From the NCBI RefSeq assembly GCF_947497915.1, contig NZ_CANMIJ010000001.1, positions 597,501-661,500 on the forward strand: a DNA stretch of 64,000 nt, written 5' to 3'. Position 1 is the first letter of the stretch, and each line of letters begins with the position of its first letter. The position numbers were made by a program, and so were the translations under genes. This DNA comes from an uncultured Erythrobacter sp. Lineage in GTDB: Bacteria > Pseudomonadota > Alphaproteobacteria > Sphingomonadales > Sphingomonadaceae. The notes beneath the pieces were generated by a model. The model was not told where the DNA came from. It saw only the letters and a list, made by a program, of their open reading frames with translations, and did not search any database. Shown here one piece after another: positions 10,814 to 21,794 of the stretch.

Positions 10814-11406
10814 TTCAGGTGCTCCAGATCAATCCGCCGCGAAAGGTTCGCGAGGATTGCCGCTGTTACACCCCAAATTCTGAAACCTTGGTAATCCATT
10901 TCCAGATAGCGCCGGTTCGCCCCTTTCCAGAACACTTCGTTGACCGTCCAACTACTCTTATCAAGCAGGAGCGCAAGCGGGGCTTCGAACCATGCTTCCA
11001 CTTCGGCGGGGTTGGGCACCAGTTCAAGGTCAGGCGGAACAACGGCCAGAACTGGCGTGACGGCAAAGCCCGTTCCTGTTTGATAAAGGTCGCTGGTGCC
11101 GATCACACGCACAGCATCGCGGGGCAGAGCGAGCTCTTCGTCAGCTTCGCGGATGGCGGCAGTGATAGCGTCTTCACCGGGATCAATTTTGCCGCCGGGA
11201 AAGGCGACTTGGCCGGGGTGATCGCGCATGGCGTTGGGCCGCTGTGTGAGCAACACTCCAGGCGCATCGCGGTCGGTCACGGCTATCAGAACGGCGGCGG
11301 GCGTGGCGCGGCCCTCGGCAAAATGCGCGTCTGACAGCAGATCGGGTATGTCGCGCGCATGCCCTTTTTCATAGGCGCCAGAAAGCTGTTCAAAGAGGGC
11401 AGGCAT
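10810..11406 (-). CDS. NUDIX hydrolase, CoA pyrophosphatase-like
   Basis: GGKIDPGEDAITAAIREADEELAL Nudix box; LLTQRPNAMRDHPGQVAFPGG; 4-nt overlap with cca. Confidence 0.9.
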   Translation of the reverse strand: MPALFEQLSGAYEKGHARDIPDLLSDAHFAEGRATPAAVLIAVTDRDAPGVLLTQRPNAMRDHPGQVAFPGGKIDPGEDAITAAIREADEELALPRDAVRVIGTSDLYQTGTGFAVTPVLAVVPPDLELVPNPAEVEAWFEAPLALLLDKSSWTVNEVFWKGANRRYLEMDYQGFRIWGVTAAILANLSRRIDLEHLK

Positions 11407-11414
11407 CCGCGTGT

Positions 11415-11975
11415 CTATGGCAGCAAAGAGAAGATTGCGCCTTGGCTTGTCACCATCAGGCCTTTGGTCAGATCATCGCCGCTCGTATCAATCGCGATCT
11501 GGATCAACTGCTCATAGGTCGAACGGTTGAGCCTGGCTTCGCAGCCTCTGCGGGCATGGAGGTAGATTGCGGGCGTTTCAGTGTCACCAGCGGCGCGGAT
11601 TGCGTTGTCTGGCCCCGCGACGACCAATTCATCGGTGTTCAAACGGAATGCGATCTCGCCGTCACGCATCACGCAATCCACCGCGATAAATGCGGCATCG
11701 TCCACTTCGATGCTGAGTTTTTCAAAAGGTGTGACGAGCCAATGCTGCGCGGCTTCATCTCGTGTCAGCAGGCCTGAGAATGCGCGCACCATCGCAGGCC
11801 GGCGGATTGGATCGCCTTCGTGAAACCATGTGCCGTCTGCCGCAATGCGCATCTCGCTTTCGCCGATTTGCTGCGGTGCCCACCCTTCGATAGGCGGCAG
11901 TTTGCGCTGCTCAACCTGTTCCGCAATCTGGGCTAGCGTGAGTTCGGCAAGGTAGGGGGGAGGTTCGTAAGGCAT
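11415..11975 (-). CDS. DUF1285-like protein
   Basis: MRIAADGTWFHEGDPIRRPAMVRAFSGLL...RLNTDELVVAG resembles DUF1285; start trimmed from 12023. Confidence 0.7.
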   Translation of the reverse strand: MPYEPPPYLAELTLAQIAEQVEQRKLPPIEGWAPQQIGESEMRIAADGTWFHEGDPIRRPAMVRAFSGLLTRDEAAQHWLVTPFEKLSIEVDDAAFIAVDCVMRDGEIAFRLNTDELVVAGPDNAIRAAGDTETPAIYLHARRGCEARLNRSTYEQLIQIAIDTSGDDLTKGLMVTSQGAIFSLLP

Positions 11976-12028
11976 GTTCGCATAACGCGATGACAGAACA
12001 CCGCGTTCCCGTGAAGGGGGCAAGTCGG

Positions 12029-12586
12029 TTAGTCCTTACCTACAATCCCGCCTTCGGGGTTCCACGGGCCAAGTGATCCGTCGCGCGGCATCGCTGATAG
12101 CGCGGCTCCGCGAGCCAGCAATCGGTGCTGTTCATATGGGCCGGGGCAGCGCCAGCCGCTCGTCGCGTTCGCATTGAAGCCCCAACGGCCGTAATAATCC
12201 TCGTCCCCGATCAGGACCTGCGGGAAGCTGGGAGAGCCATTCGCGGCCATGCGCGCCTCGGCATCCAGCATTGCCGCCATCAACCCCATGCCGAAACCCT
12301 CGCCTTGGCGTTCCGGGACGACTGCGACGGGTCCGACCATGATCATCGGCACAGGCCGCGCGTCATTATCAATCAGCGCGATGGGCGAGCACTGGATTGT
12401 GCCGACCAGCATTTCATCAGCATCAATCGCAGCAAAGCTGAGCGCATCGAGCCATTCCATACCTGCGCGGATACGGTATGCAGTGCGGGCATGACGATCG
12501 GCGCCGAACGCGCGATCGAGCAATTCCTCGATCATCGCAGGTTCGACCGCTGTCAGCGGGATGATTGTAGCAGTGTCGGCGCTCAT
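12029..12586 (-). CDS. GNAT-family N-acetyltransferase
   Basis: GPVAVVPERQGEGFGMGLMAAML acetyl-CoA motif; DEDYYGRWGF typical of YhbS-like GNATs. Confidence 0.88.
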   Translation of the reverse strand: MSADTATIIPLTAVEPAMIEELLDRAFGADRHARTAYRIRAGMEWLDALSFAAIDADEMLVGTIQCSPIALIDNDARPVPMIMVGPVAVVPERQGEGFGMGLMAAMLDAEARMAANGSPSFPQVLIGDEDYYGRWGFNANATSGWRCPGPYEQHRLLARGAALSAMPRDGSLGPWNPEGGIVGKD

Positions 12587-12629
12587 GCCGGGCGCGTTAG
12601 TCGCTTTCGGACGATCTGCCCAACAAGAA

Positions 12630-13790
12630 TTACTGGGCCGACACTTTAAGAATTCTACCCTCTGGCCCGTCTTCGGCGACCCAGATGCTGCCATCTGGGG
12701 CCTGATCGACTGAGCGCAGCCGCCCGCCAAGCTCATACCGGCCCGTCTCAGTCGCGGCTTCACCGTCGATAGTGACGCGAACGAGCGCTTGGCTGCTGAG
12801 GCCTGCGATCAAAGCATCGCCTTTCCAAGCAGTGAACATATCGCCGGTGTAGAAAATCATATCACCCGGCGCGATCACTGGCGTCCAGTGGATTGCTGGT
12901 TTGGTAAAGCCGTCATCTTCGCTGTGATCTTCGATCGGGTTGCCATTGTAATGCTTGCCGTAAGATCGGGTTGGCCAGCCATAGTTGGCTCCGGCTTCGA
13001 CCAAATTCAGCTCATCGCCGCCTGCTGGACCATGCTCGATATCCCAAAGACGTCCGTCCGCATCCCAGTCCATGCCGAGGACATTGCGGTGGCCGTAAGA
13101 CCAGATTTCAGCGGTGACGCCGCCTTTATCCGCCATTGGATTGCCATCCGCTGGTGTACCGTCAAGATTGAGGCGAACGATGCTGCCCAGAGTATTGGAC
13201 GTGTCCTGCGCAGGCTCCAGTTTCTGACGATCCCCGCTCGCGATGAACATGTATGTCTCATCAGGCGAGAAAGTGATGCGATGCGAATAGTGGCCTTTGC
13301 CGGTGACTTTCGGGGCCTGACGCCAGATCACTTCGAGGTCTTGAATGCCGCACTCATCGGTTTCTTCGTTGCAGGTGAGCAATCCGCGCCCGACAACGGC
13401 GCCGCGTGTGTCATCCGCGCCTGCTTCGGCCCAGCTTAGGTAGATAGTCCGGCCATCTGCGCGGTTTGCTTCTGATGGCAGGAACGCGACATCGCCAAAT
13501 CCGCCTTGGCCGCCATAATCAACCTCCGGTACGCCGCTAACGGTGGTAATTTCACCGGTGCCGGTCTTCATCAATTTCAGGGTGCCAGCCTTTTCCGTGA
13601 TGGCGAGAGTGTCGCTCCCCGGAATGAATTCGATAGCCCACGGACGATCAAATTCGCCCATTGCCTCAACAGTGTAGGCGGCCTCTGCGGAAGCGGTTTC
13701 GGCGCTGTCCCCCGTTTCGGCATTGGCGCAGCTTGCGAGCGCGAAGGTGGAAAGCGAAAGTGCGAGCGGAAATTTGGAAATGTTGGTCAT
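12630..13790 (-). CDS. PQQ-dependent sugar dehydrogenase-like (soluble GDH family) lipoprotein
   Basis: Lipobox [59 protein letters not shown]. Confidence 0.88.
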   Translation of the reverse strand: MTNISKFPLALSLSTFALASCANAETGDSAETASAEAAYTVEAMGEFDRPWAIEFIPGSDTLAITEKAGTLKLMKTGTGEITTVSGVPEVDYGGQGGFGDVAFLPSEANRADGRTIYLSWAEAGADDTRGAVVGRGLLTCNEETDECGIQDLEVIWRQAPKVTGKGHYSHRITFSPDETYMFIASGDRQKLEPAQDTSNTLGSIVRLNLDGTPADGNPMADKGGVTAEIWSYGHRNVLGMDWDADGRLWDIEHGPAGGDELNLVEAGANYGWPTRSYGKHYNGNPIEDHSEDDGFTKPAIHWTPVIAPGDMIFYTGDMFTAWKGDALIAGLSSQALVRVTIDGEAATETGRYELGGRLRSVDQAPDGSIWVAEDGPEGRILKVSAQ

Positions 13791-14409
13791 GGGTTTGATA
13801 ACTCCCAAAAATGAAATCGGTGCCCGATCATATGTCATCGGAGTGGACGAAGCCGGGCGAGGGCCGCTGGCGGGGCCGGTCGTGGCCGCTGCGGTTGTGC
13901 TGGGTGATAACGTACCCGTTGGCCTGAACGATTCCAAGAAACTATCTGCCAAACGGCGCGCGGTGCTCGACAAAGAGATCCGCCAGACATGCGGTTGGGC
14001 CGTCGCGGTGATTGAACCGGAAGAAATTGACCGGTTGAATATCTTTCAGGCCACGATGGAGGCGATGACGCAATGTGTCGCTGATCTGGCGGGGCAGATG
14101 TCGGGCGAATGTTCGGTCCTGATCGACGGCAATATGACGCCGCAAGGGCGCAGGCCGGGCTGGCGCTGGCCAGCGAGGGCGATTGTAGGCGGCGACGGTA
14201 TCGAGCCTGCGATCAGCGCCGCGTCTATCATCGCCAAAGAATGGCGTGATCGGATGATGATTGAGGCAGCGCAGGCGCATCCACATTATGGGTGGGAACG
14301 TAATAAAGGCTACGGAACGGCCGAGCATATGGAGGCACTGCGTCTTCATGGGCCGACGCCGCTTCACCGCAAAAGCTTCGCGCCGGTTGCGCAAGCCACT
14401 TTGCTATAG
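13789..14409 (+). CDS. rnhB: Ribonuclease HII
   Basis: [42 protein letters not shown]. Confidence 0.95.
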   Translation: MGLITPKNEIGARSYVIGVDEAGRGPLAGPVVAAAVVLGDNVPVGLNDSKKLSAKRRAVLDKEIRQTCGWAVAVIEPEEIDRLNIFQATMEAMTQCVADLAGQMSGECSVLIDGNMTPQGRRPGWRWPARAIVGGDGIEPAISAASIIAKEWRDRMMIEAAQAHPHYGWERNKGYGTAEHMEALRLHGPTPLHRKSFAPVAQATLL

Positions 14410-14434
14410 AAGCTCATTAGCCTAAGCGCGCTGA

Positions 14435-15358
14435 ATGCTGAATGCGATTCTTCTTAGCCTTGCCGGATTGATCGGCCTTGCCGTTGGCGGCGAACTGCTT
14501 GTGCGCGGGGCCGTGGGCATTGCGCAAAAGCTCGGTGTGTCGACGCTTTTCACAGGCCTTGTGATCGTCGGATTCGCGACCTCGATGCCGGAAATGGTGG
14601 CGAGTGTGCAGGCGGCTCTGGCTGGGTCGCCAGAACTCGCGTGGGGCAATATCGTTGGGTCGAACCTCGCCAACACGCTTCTCATCCTTGGCGTTTCTGC
14701 GCTTGTGATGCCGATTGTGCTGATCGGGACGGGGCGGCGTGACGCTGTTGTCGCGCTCGGCGTAACCTTGCTTTTGTGGGCGATGATCGCTTCGCAACTT
14801 GCAGGGCTCTGGATCGGCTTTGCGTTTCTCGCCGGGATCATAGCCTACATCGTGTGGCGCTATCGCAATCCTGGCTCTGCGCCATTGGACGATGATGAAG
14901 ACGACGCGCCCAGCAATGGATGGGTGGCAAGCGTATTGTTCGTCGCTGGCCTCGCCATTTTGGTGGCGGGAGGCAACGCTCTTGTCACTGGCGCGATCAG
15001 CCTTGCGACGATTTTCAAAGTTCCCGAAACTATCATCGGCCTGACCGTCGTTGCGGTGGGCACGTCTCTGCCCGAACTCGCGGCCTCGATCGCCGCCGCG
15101 TTGCGCGGCAAATCGGCGCTCGCGATTGGCAATGTGGTCGGCTCCAACATCTACAACATTTTGCTGATCGGCGGGGTGACAATGACAATTGCACCGCAAG
15201 CCGCGCCTGTTGAACTGGCAGGTCTGCAGATGGCATTGTTGACGGGCAGCGCACTCATACTGCTGGCGCTTCTGTGGAAGGCGAAGAGTATCGGAAGGCC
15301 GCTTGGCGCGGTTCTTCTGGCGGCGTTTGCTGCCAACGTGGTGCTCGTTTTCAATTAA
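14435..15358 (+). CDS. Calcium/sodium antiporter (CaCA family)
   Basis: Duplicated alpha repeats FATSMPEMVASVQAALAGSPELAWGNIVGSNLANT and VGTSLPELAASIAAALRGKSALAIGNVVGSNIYNI. Confidence 0.93.
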   Translation: MLNAILLSLAGLIGLAVGGELLVRGAVGIAQKLGVSTLFTGLVIVGFATSMPEMVASVQAALAGSPELAWGNIVGSNLANTLLILGVSALVMPIVLIGTGRRDAVVALGVTLLLWAMIASQLAGLWIGFAFLAGIIAYIVWRYRNPGSAPLDDDEDDAPSNGWVASVLFVAGLAILVAGGNALVTGAISLATIFKVPETIIGLTVVAVGTSLPELAASIAAALRGKSALAIGNVVGSNIYNILLIGGVTMTIAPQAAPVELAGLQMALLTGSALILLALLWKAKSIGRPLGAVLLAAFAANVVLVFN

Positions 15359-15369
15359 ATTTGTCCTCC

Positions 15370-15533
15370 GAGTCTTCGGAGTCACACCCCCTGCATATCG
15401 AGTCTGCGCGGCATGCCCGGACTCAACATCTTGTGGCGGTCTCGTTTCGTTCCGCGCAAGATTTGGCCGTCTTTACGGCTCGTTAACCATGATCCTTCAG
15501 AATCTTTGCTTGACGGGGACTCCATCTGGACTC
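15370..15533. promoter_or_regulatory. Cluster of seven GANTC sites upstream of ccrM
   Basis: GAGTC at 15370, 15379, 15400; GACTC at 15420, 15518, 15529; GAATC at 15500. Confidence 0.75.
15472..15490 (+). promoter_or_regulatory. Candidate CtrA box
   Basis: TTTA-N7-TTAACCAT, one mismatch to the TTAA-N7-TTAAC consensus. Confidence 0.5.
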
Positions 15534-15552
15534 ACCCTGTGGATAACTTTGA

Positions 15553-16719
<1,167 letters not shown>

Positions 16720-16756
16720 TCTTGCGCAGCACCTTCCGGCCAAGTGAAGGGCAATC

Positions 16757-17872
16757 ATGACCGCTTCCCTCTATCTCCACCCGATTGGTTTCGCGTCCGG
16801 CCCTCAGGTCGAAGATGGCGCGGCAATCCGGGTTGCGGGGACGATGGTGTACGCCAGCCGATTTGCGTTGGTCGTGCGGGAAAACGGGGCTGCGAAAGAT
16901 CGCCGCCTGTTTGGTGCGCGCGGATTTGAAGGCGCGATTAGGGGGTTGGACGAGAGCCTTTCTGCTGAGGCGCAGCGCCAGTGGGCGAACCTGCAAAAGG
17001 TTCACGCGCCGATTGCGCTGGGCGAACGCACAATCCGCCTTGATCAGCCGCAAATCATGGGCGTGCTGAACGTCACACCCGACAGTTTCAGCGATGGCGG
17101 CGAGTTTCTTGAAAAGCCTGATATTGGCCGCGCGCATGCCGCGGCGATGTTGGAATCTGGTGCAGCAATCATAGACATTGGCGGCGAAAGTACGCGTCCC
17201 GGTGCCGCCGCGACATGGGAAGGCGACGAGAAAGACCGCGTTCTTCCTGCTGTGGAATATTGCAAAAGCATGGGCGCCGCGATCAGTGTCGATACCCGCC
17301 GCGCAGGCGTGCTGGAAGCCGCATTGGAGGCGGGCGCGCATATCGCGAATGATGTCTCAGCATTGCGGTACGATCCGCGCATGGCCGAACTCGCTGCAAA
17401 TTCTCAGTGCCCTGTGATCCTGATGCATGCACCGGGAAGCGGCGAAGATCTGCATGAGGGCGGCGATTACAGCGATGTGGTCAGCGACGTATTCGATTTT
17501 CTGAAACATGCCCGCGAGCGCGCTATTGCAGCCGGTATCGCTGAAGACCGCATTATGCTCGATCCCGGTATCGGGTTTGGCAAAACGCTCGCTGACAACT
17601 TGTCATTGATAAATGCTCTGCCGCTTTTCCATGCGCTGGGATCGCCGCTGTTGCTGGGTGTGAGCCGGAAGCGGATGATTGGCGCATTGTCGAACGAAGA
17701 GGCCGCGCATGAACGGCTCGGCGGATCGCTCGCGCTGGCGATGAAGGGCATGGATGCAGGCATTCACATGCTACGCGTGCACGATGTGAAAGAGACCGTT
17801 CAGGCGCGCAATATCTGGCGCGGAATGCGCGATGCGGCGCTGACGGATTTTGCACAATTGCCGATGGACTAG
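16757..17872 (+). CDS. folP: Dihydropteroate synthase with ~95 aa N-terminal extension
   Basis: MGVLNVTPDSFSDGGEF; DIGGESTRPGA; LDPGIGFGKTLADN; LLGVSRKRMIG. Confidence 0.93.
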   Translation: MTASLYLHPIGFASGPQVEDGAAIRVAGTMVYASRFALVVRENGAAKDRRLFGARGFEGAIRGLDESLSAEAQRQWANLQKVHAPIALGERTIRLDQPQIMGVLNVTPDSFSDGGEFLEKPDIGRAHAAAMLESGAAIIDIGGESTRPGAAATWEGDEKDRVLPAVEYCKSMGAAISVDTRRAGVLEAALEAGAHIANDVSALRYDPRMAELAANSQCPVILMHAPGSGEDLHEGGDYSDVVSDVFDFLKHARERAIAAGIAEDRIMLDPGIGFGKTLADNLSLINALPLFHALGSPLLLGVSRKRMIGALSNEEAAHERLGGSLALAMKGMDAGIHMLRVHDVKETVQARNIWRGMRDAALTDFAQLPMD

Positions 17873-17947
17873 ACGCGCCAGTCGCAATACCGTCATCTGG
17901 AATGGGCAGTAACTGGCTCGAATTCTACATTACAGGGAACGCTTCTT

Positions 17948-19156
17948 ATGCGCCGTCTTTCGCTTCTCACACTTTCCGCTGCCGCAATTGGCCTATTCGC
18001 TGCGCCGTTGATGGCGGACGATCACGGCAAGCATAAACATAAGCATGAACATAAGCATGAGCATGGCGACGGCCATGTGCCGATGTATGCAGAGGATCTG
18101 CTGGATGCGTATTACGCCAAGCTAGAAAAGCGGATTGATTTGCCGGTTGCTCCTGCGAATGTCTCGATCGCGCCCGAAACCACTATCACACGCCTTGCCT
18201 TTGGCAGCTGCAATCACCAATCGCGCAGCCAGCATATGTGGGCACAGATTGCGGCAACCAATCCCGACCTGTTCCTGTTTATTGGCGACAACAATTACGG
18301 CGATCAATTCTGGAAAGGTGACGCAACGCTGGATACCTTGCGCGCGGCCTACAAAAAGCAGGCGGAAACGCCCGAGCTGACTGATTTCCGCAGCAAAGTC
18401 CCGATGATGATCACTTGGGATGATCACGATTTCGGCTTTAATGATGGCGGCGCGACTTTCGCGTTTCGCAAATGGTCAGAGACGATATTCGAGACATTCT
18501 GGGGTTCGACTGACGAGGTGAAATCCCGCCCCGGCATCTATGAAAGCCGCATGTTTGGCGAAGAGGGCAAGGTCACTCAGGTGATCATGCTGGACACCCG
18601 CTTTTTCCGCTCTGACCTTGAAGCGATGGGGTACACCCCCGAGCGTCCGCCGCTTGGCCCGTATGTGCCAAGCGAGGATGCGTCCAAAACGATGTTGGGC
18701 GACGCGCAGTGGAAATGGCTGGAGCAGGAACTGGCCAAGCCAGCCGATCTTCGCATCCTTGTCTCGTCTATTCAGGTGATCACGGACGCGCATGATTATG
18801 AAAGCTGGGAGGCGCTGCCCCTGCAACGTGACAAGCTGTATGCGATGATCGCAGAGCGCGAAGAAAGCGGTTTAGTGATGCTGTCGGGTGATCGCCACGC
18901 AGGCGGCATTTATGGTGACACTCCGCAGGCGGCTGGTGGTGAACAATTGTGGGAGCTGACCAGCTCCTCGCTCAACTATTCATTCGCTTCGACAGAGCGC
19001 AACACCGCGCGTGAGCCCGATCCAAAGCGGCTGACGGACTTTATCTCGGAAGAAAACTTTGGATTGGTCGAGATCGACTGGGCTGCGAAGAACTTCACCA
19101 TGTCGATGCGCGGCAGCCAAGGCGAAACCCGCGTCACCAAGACGGTGAGCTTTTAA
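17948..19156 (+). CDS. PhoD-like alkaline phosphatase family protein
   Basis: FGSCNHQSRSQHMWAQIA; FIGDNNYGDQ; MMITWDDHDFGFNDGG; LSGDRHAGGIY; N-terminal His-rich stretch. Confidence 0.9.
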   Translation: MRRLSLLTLSAAAIGLFAAPLMADDHGKHKHKHEHKHEHGDGHVPMYAEDLLDAYYAKLEKRIDLPVAPANVSIAPETTITRLAFGSCNHQSRSQHMWAQIAATNPDLFLFIGDNNYGDQFWKGDATLDTLRAAYKKQAETPELTDFRSKVPMMITWDDHDFGFNDGGATFAFRKWSETIFETFWGSTDEVKSRPGIYESRMFGEEGKVTQVIMLDTRFFRSDLEAMGYTPERPPLGPYVPSEDASKTMLGDAQWKWLEQELAKPADLRILVSSIQVITDAHDYESWEALPLQRDKLYAMIAEREESGLVMLSGDRHAGGIYGDTPQAAGGEQLWELTSSSLNYSFASTERNTAREPDPKRLTDFISEENFGLVEIDWAAKNFTMSMRGSQGETRVTKTVSF

Positions 19157-19911
19157 AGCGTAAAGCCGCCGTCTGACACCATGACATGTCCGGTCAGGTT
19201 CGCGCCTGCATCGGAAAGCATGTAAAGGATATTGTCCGCGATCTCTTCGCTGGTGGCGAACCGCGCAAGCGGAGTGGTGCCGGCCATCGTCTTGATCGTG
19301 GCTTCGCGTCCTTGCGCCTCGACCGAGCGTTTGAAGTCGTCCGAGCTTTCCCAGATCGCGGTGTCCACGCCGCCGGGCGCGATTGCGTTCACGCGGATAT
19401 TGTTCGGCGCGCCTTCAAGGGCGGCAATGCGGGTCAGGTGCGATACGGCGGCTTTTGCCACGCCGTACGGGCCGATGCCTGCAATGGGTTTAAGGCCGGT
19501 TGAACTGGACGTGATCACTGCGCTGCCGCCTTTATCCTGCATCGCCCGCATGGACGATCGCATCGTCAGGAAAACCCCGTCGAGATTGATATCCATGACG
19601 CGGCGCCACTCTGCGAATTCGAGTGCGGCAACCTGTCCGTGCCCGCCAACGCCGGCATTGGCTATCGCATGGTCGAGACCGGCGAGACGCGGCTCCAGAT
19701 CGTGCCAGAGCGCTTCGTCAGCGACGCTGCCGATGACATGTTCGACTTCGCAATCGAGATTGAGCGCGGCAAGGCCCGCTTCGTTCACGTCGAGAAGGAT
19801 GAGCTTGCCCGCGCCGCGCGCAGCAAGAGCTTTCGCGCACGCAGCGCCGATGCCGGAACCTGCGCCTGTGACAAGCGCGGTGCGGTCTTTGAAATCTTGA
19901 ATATCAGCCAT
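19153..19911 (-). CDS. SDR-family oxidoreductase
   Basis: ALVTGAGSGIGAACAKALAARGA; YGVAKAAVSHL; C-terminal LTGHVMVSDGGFTL. Confidence 0.92.
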   Translation of the reverse strand: MADIQDFKDRTALVTGAGSGIGAACAKALAARGAGKLILLDVNEAGLAALNLDCEVEHVIGSVADEALWHDLEPRLAGLDHAIANAGVGGHGQVAALEFAEWRRVMDINLDGVFLTMRSSMRAMQDKGGSAVITSSSTGLKPIAGIGPYGVAKAAVSHLTRIAALEGAPNNIRVNAIAPGGVDTAIWESSDDFKRSVEAQGREATIKTMAGTTPLARFATSEEIADNILYMLSDAGANLTGHVMVSDGGFTL

Positions 19912-19942
19912 GCCGCCGCGCTAGGCGGTTCGTGCAAACCGA

Positions 19943-21400
19943 TCAAGCAGCGTTGTCGATGCCGAGGTCTGATAGCTTACGATAAAGGGTCGAGCGTCCG
20001 ATACCCAGACGGCGCGCCACTTCTGTCATCCGGCCGCGATAATGGCCGATAGCGAGGCGGATAACGTCCGCCTCAATCTCTTCGAGCGGGCGCAGATTGC
20101 CATCTTCAGTGTAGAGCATAACGCCAACGCCCTCATGCGAGATTGACAGCGGATCCCCTTCAATTTCGCCGAGCATTTCGGAAAGCTGGGGGAAGCTGTC
20201 GGCGGAAAGCGTCTGGCCCTCGCAATAGACAGCGGCGCGGAACAATACCGATTGCAGCTGGCGGACATTGCCCGGCCATTCATACGCGCCGAGCAGCGCC
20301 AAAGCGCTTTCAGAGACGGAAAGATGGCGCAGGCCCGGTTGATCTCCGATCCGGCCAAGGAAATGGCGGGTGAGGGCGGGGATATCGCCAGTACGGTCGC
20401 GCAGCGGCGGCAGTGAAATGCGCGTTGCGGCAAGCTTCTCAGCCAGAGCGGCTTGGAAATGTCCCGCATCGACGAGAGCTTTCAAGCCGATATTGCTTGC
20501 GCACAGAATACGCACATCGACGCGGAAACCATGTGTCGCGCCGACAGGGCGGACAATGCCGCTATCGAAGACTTCGAGCAGCCGCGTTTGCAAGTCTGCC
20601 GACAGTCGATCGACTTCATCCAAGACAAGCGTGCCGCCATCGGAATGCTGGAGCGCGCCAATCTGACGGTCAAATGCACCGGGGAATGCGTTGGGTTCAT
20701 GCCCGAACAGCACCGATTCAATCGAATTGTGTGGGACGCTGGCGACATTGATAATGCGCAGCGTTTCTTTTGCGCGCGGCGATGCGGCATGCATGGCACG
20801 CATAAGCATCTCTTTGCCGGTTCCCGGTTCGCCTTCGATCACCGCATGGCCATGACCGCGGGCAGCCTTGGCTGCTTGGGCGAGGGCTGTACGGAATTTC
20901 GGCGCGGTGCCGATCATCGCATCGAAATCGAGGCTCGCAGACATCTTCTCGGTCAGCGGGGCCAATTCGTCTTTCGGCGATTCGTGGGTTGTGACAGAGC
21001 GCAGGGCCTCCATCAGGCGATCCGGCGAAACAGGTTTTACCAAATAATCGCTGGCGCCCGCGCGCATCGCCTCAACGGCGAGCAGCGGAGAGGCGCTGGT
21101 TGTAAGCATAAGGATCGGCAAAGCAGGGCGGCGTTCTTTCAGCTCGGCGATAAGCGAGCAGGCATCATCGCCCGGAACCCATTGATCGAGCAGGATCGCG
21201 GAAAGCTGCATGCCTTCGCGTGTGCCTAGCATGGCAATGGCGGTTTCTGGGTCGCTGGCCACAATCGTGCGCCAGCCATCGCGCGCCGCGATGGCCGAGA
21301 TTAAGCGGCTTTGCGCAGGCTCATCATCGATGAGCATGATCAGGCGCGTTTCGCCCTGATCTTCAGGCGCTGCTTCAAGGCGCGAATCCATGTCCGACAT
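19943..21400 (-). CDS. NtrC-family response regulator (REC-AAA-FIS) with degenerate GAFTGA motif
   Basis: REC domain; GEPGTGKEMLMRAMH; LFGHEPNAFPGAFDRQIGALQHSDGGTLVLDEVDRL; FIS HTH EVARRLGIGRSTLYRKL. Confidence 0.9.
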   Translation of the reverse strand: MSDMDSRLEAAPEDQGETRLIMLIDDEPAQSRLISAIAARDGWRTIVASDPETAIAMLGTREGMQLSAILLDQWVPGDDACSLIAELKERRPALPILMLTTSASPLLAVEAMRAGASDYLVKPVSPDRLMEALRSVTTHESPKDELAPLTEKMSASLDFDAMIGTAPKFRTALAQAAKAARGHGHAVIEGEPGTGKEMLMRAMHAASPRAKETLRIINVASVPHNSIESVLFGHEPNAFPGAFDRQIGALQHSDGGTLVLDEVDRLSADLQTRLLEVFDSGIVRPVGATHGFRVDVRILCASNIGLKALVDAGHFQAALAEKLAATRISLPPLRDRTGDIPALTRHFLGRIGDQPGLRHLSVSESALALLGAYEWPGNVRQLQSVLFRAAVYCEGQTLSADSFPQLSEMLGEIEGDPLSISHEGVGVMLYTEDGNLRPLEEIEADVIRLAIGHYRGRMTEVARRLGIGRSTLYRKLSDLGIDNAA

Positions 21401-21655
21401 TGGTCTGGCGCTGCGTCCTTTACCCTCCCTGGCAATCGTCCCAGGGTGAAACGTGCCACTCTCTTACGGAGCGGGGGTAAAGACGATGTTAAGGCTGATC
21501 CGGCGCAGACGCGTTTTTTGTACGAAATGTCTATCGACACCGGATTTTTCGGCGGGCTTGAGTGAAGGCGCAGTCCGCGATACGGCGTCAAAATTAAGTT
21601 TCCGGCAACTTTTTGTCCGGTTCAACGTTAGGGTTCAAACGGGAGTACTTCATCG

Positions 21656-21778
21656 ATGGCTACGAACGATATCGACAGCGCAAACCAGACCTACAGCGGT
21701 TTTATTGCATCGCTGAAATGGGCGGTGCCGCTCATCGCGATTATTACGCTTTTTGTAATTATGCTGATCGCTGAATAG
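21656..21778 (+). CDS. aa3-type cytochrome c oxidase subunit IV-like small membrane protein (40 aa)
   Basis: Not in the ORF track; MATNDIDSANQTYSGFIASLKWAVPLIAIITLFVIMLIAE resembles short alphaproteobacterial COX4 (bacterial aa3 type); GGGAG SD. Confidence 0.72.
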   Translation: MATNDIDSANQTYSGFIASLKWAVPLIAIITLFVIMLIAE

Positions 21779-21794
21779 AGGCAGAAGAAACCAC

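Noticed and set aside
14417-15385. 322-aa minus-strand ORF opposite the Ca/Na antiporter gene
   Set aside because: Arg/His/Gln-rich shadow frame antisense to a clear CaCA antiporter with conserved repeats; typical of high-GC DNA
18010-18080. Short direct repeats considered as a CRISPR or minisatellite
   Set aside because: They are in-frame His/Lys/Glu codons in the phosphatase N-terminus; no spacer-repeat architecture
20453-21229. 258-aa plus-strand ORF opposite the NtrC-like regulator
   Set aside because: Antisense to conserved AAA+ coding sequence; no domain signature
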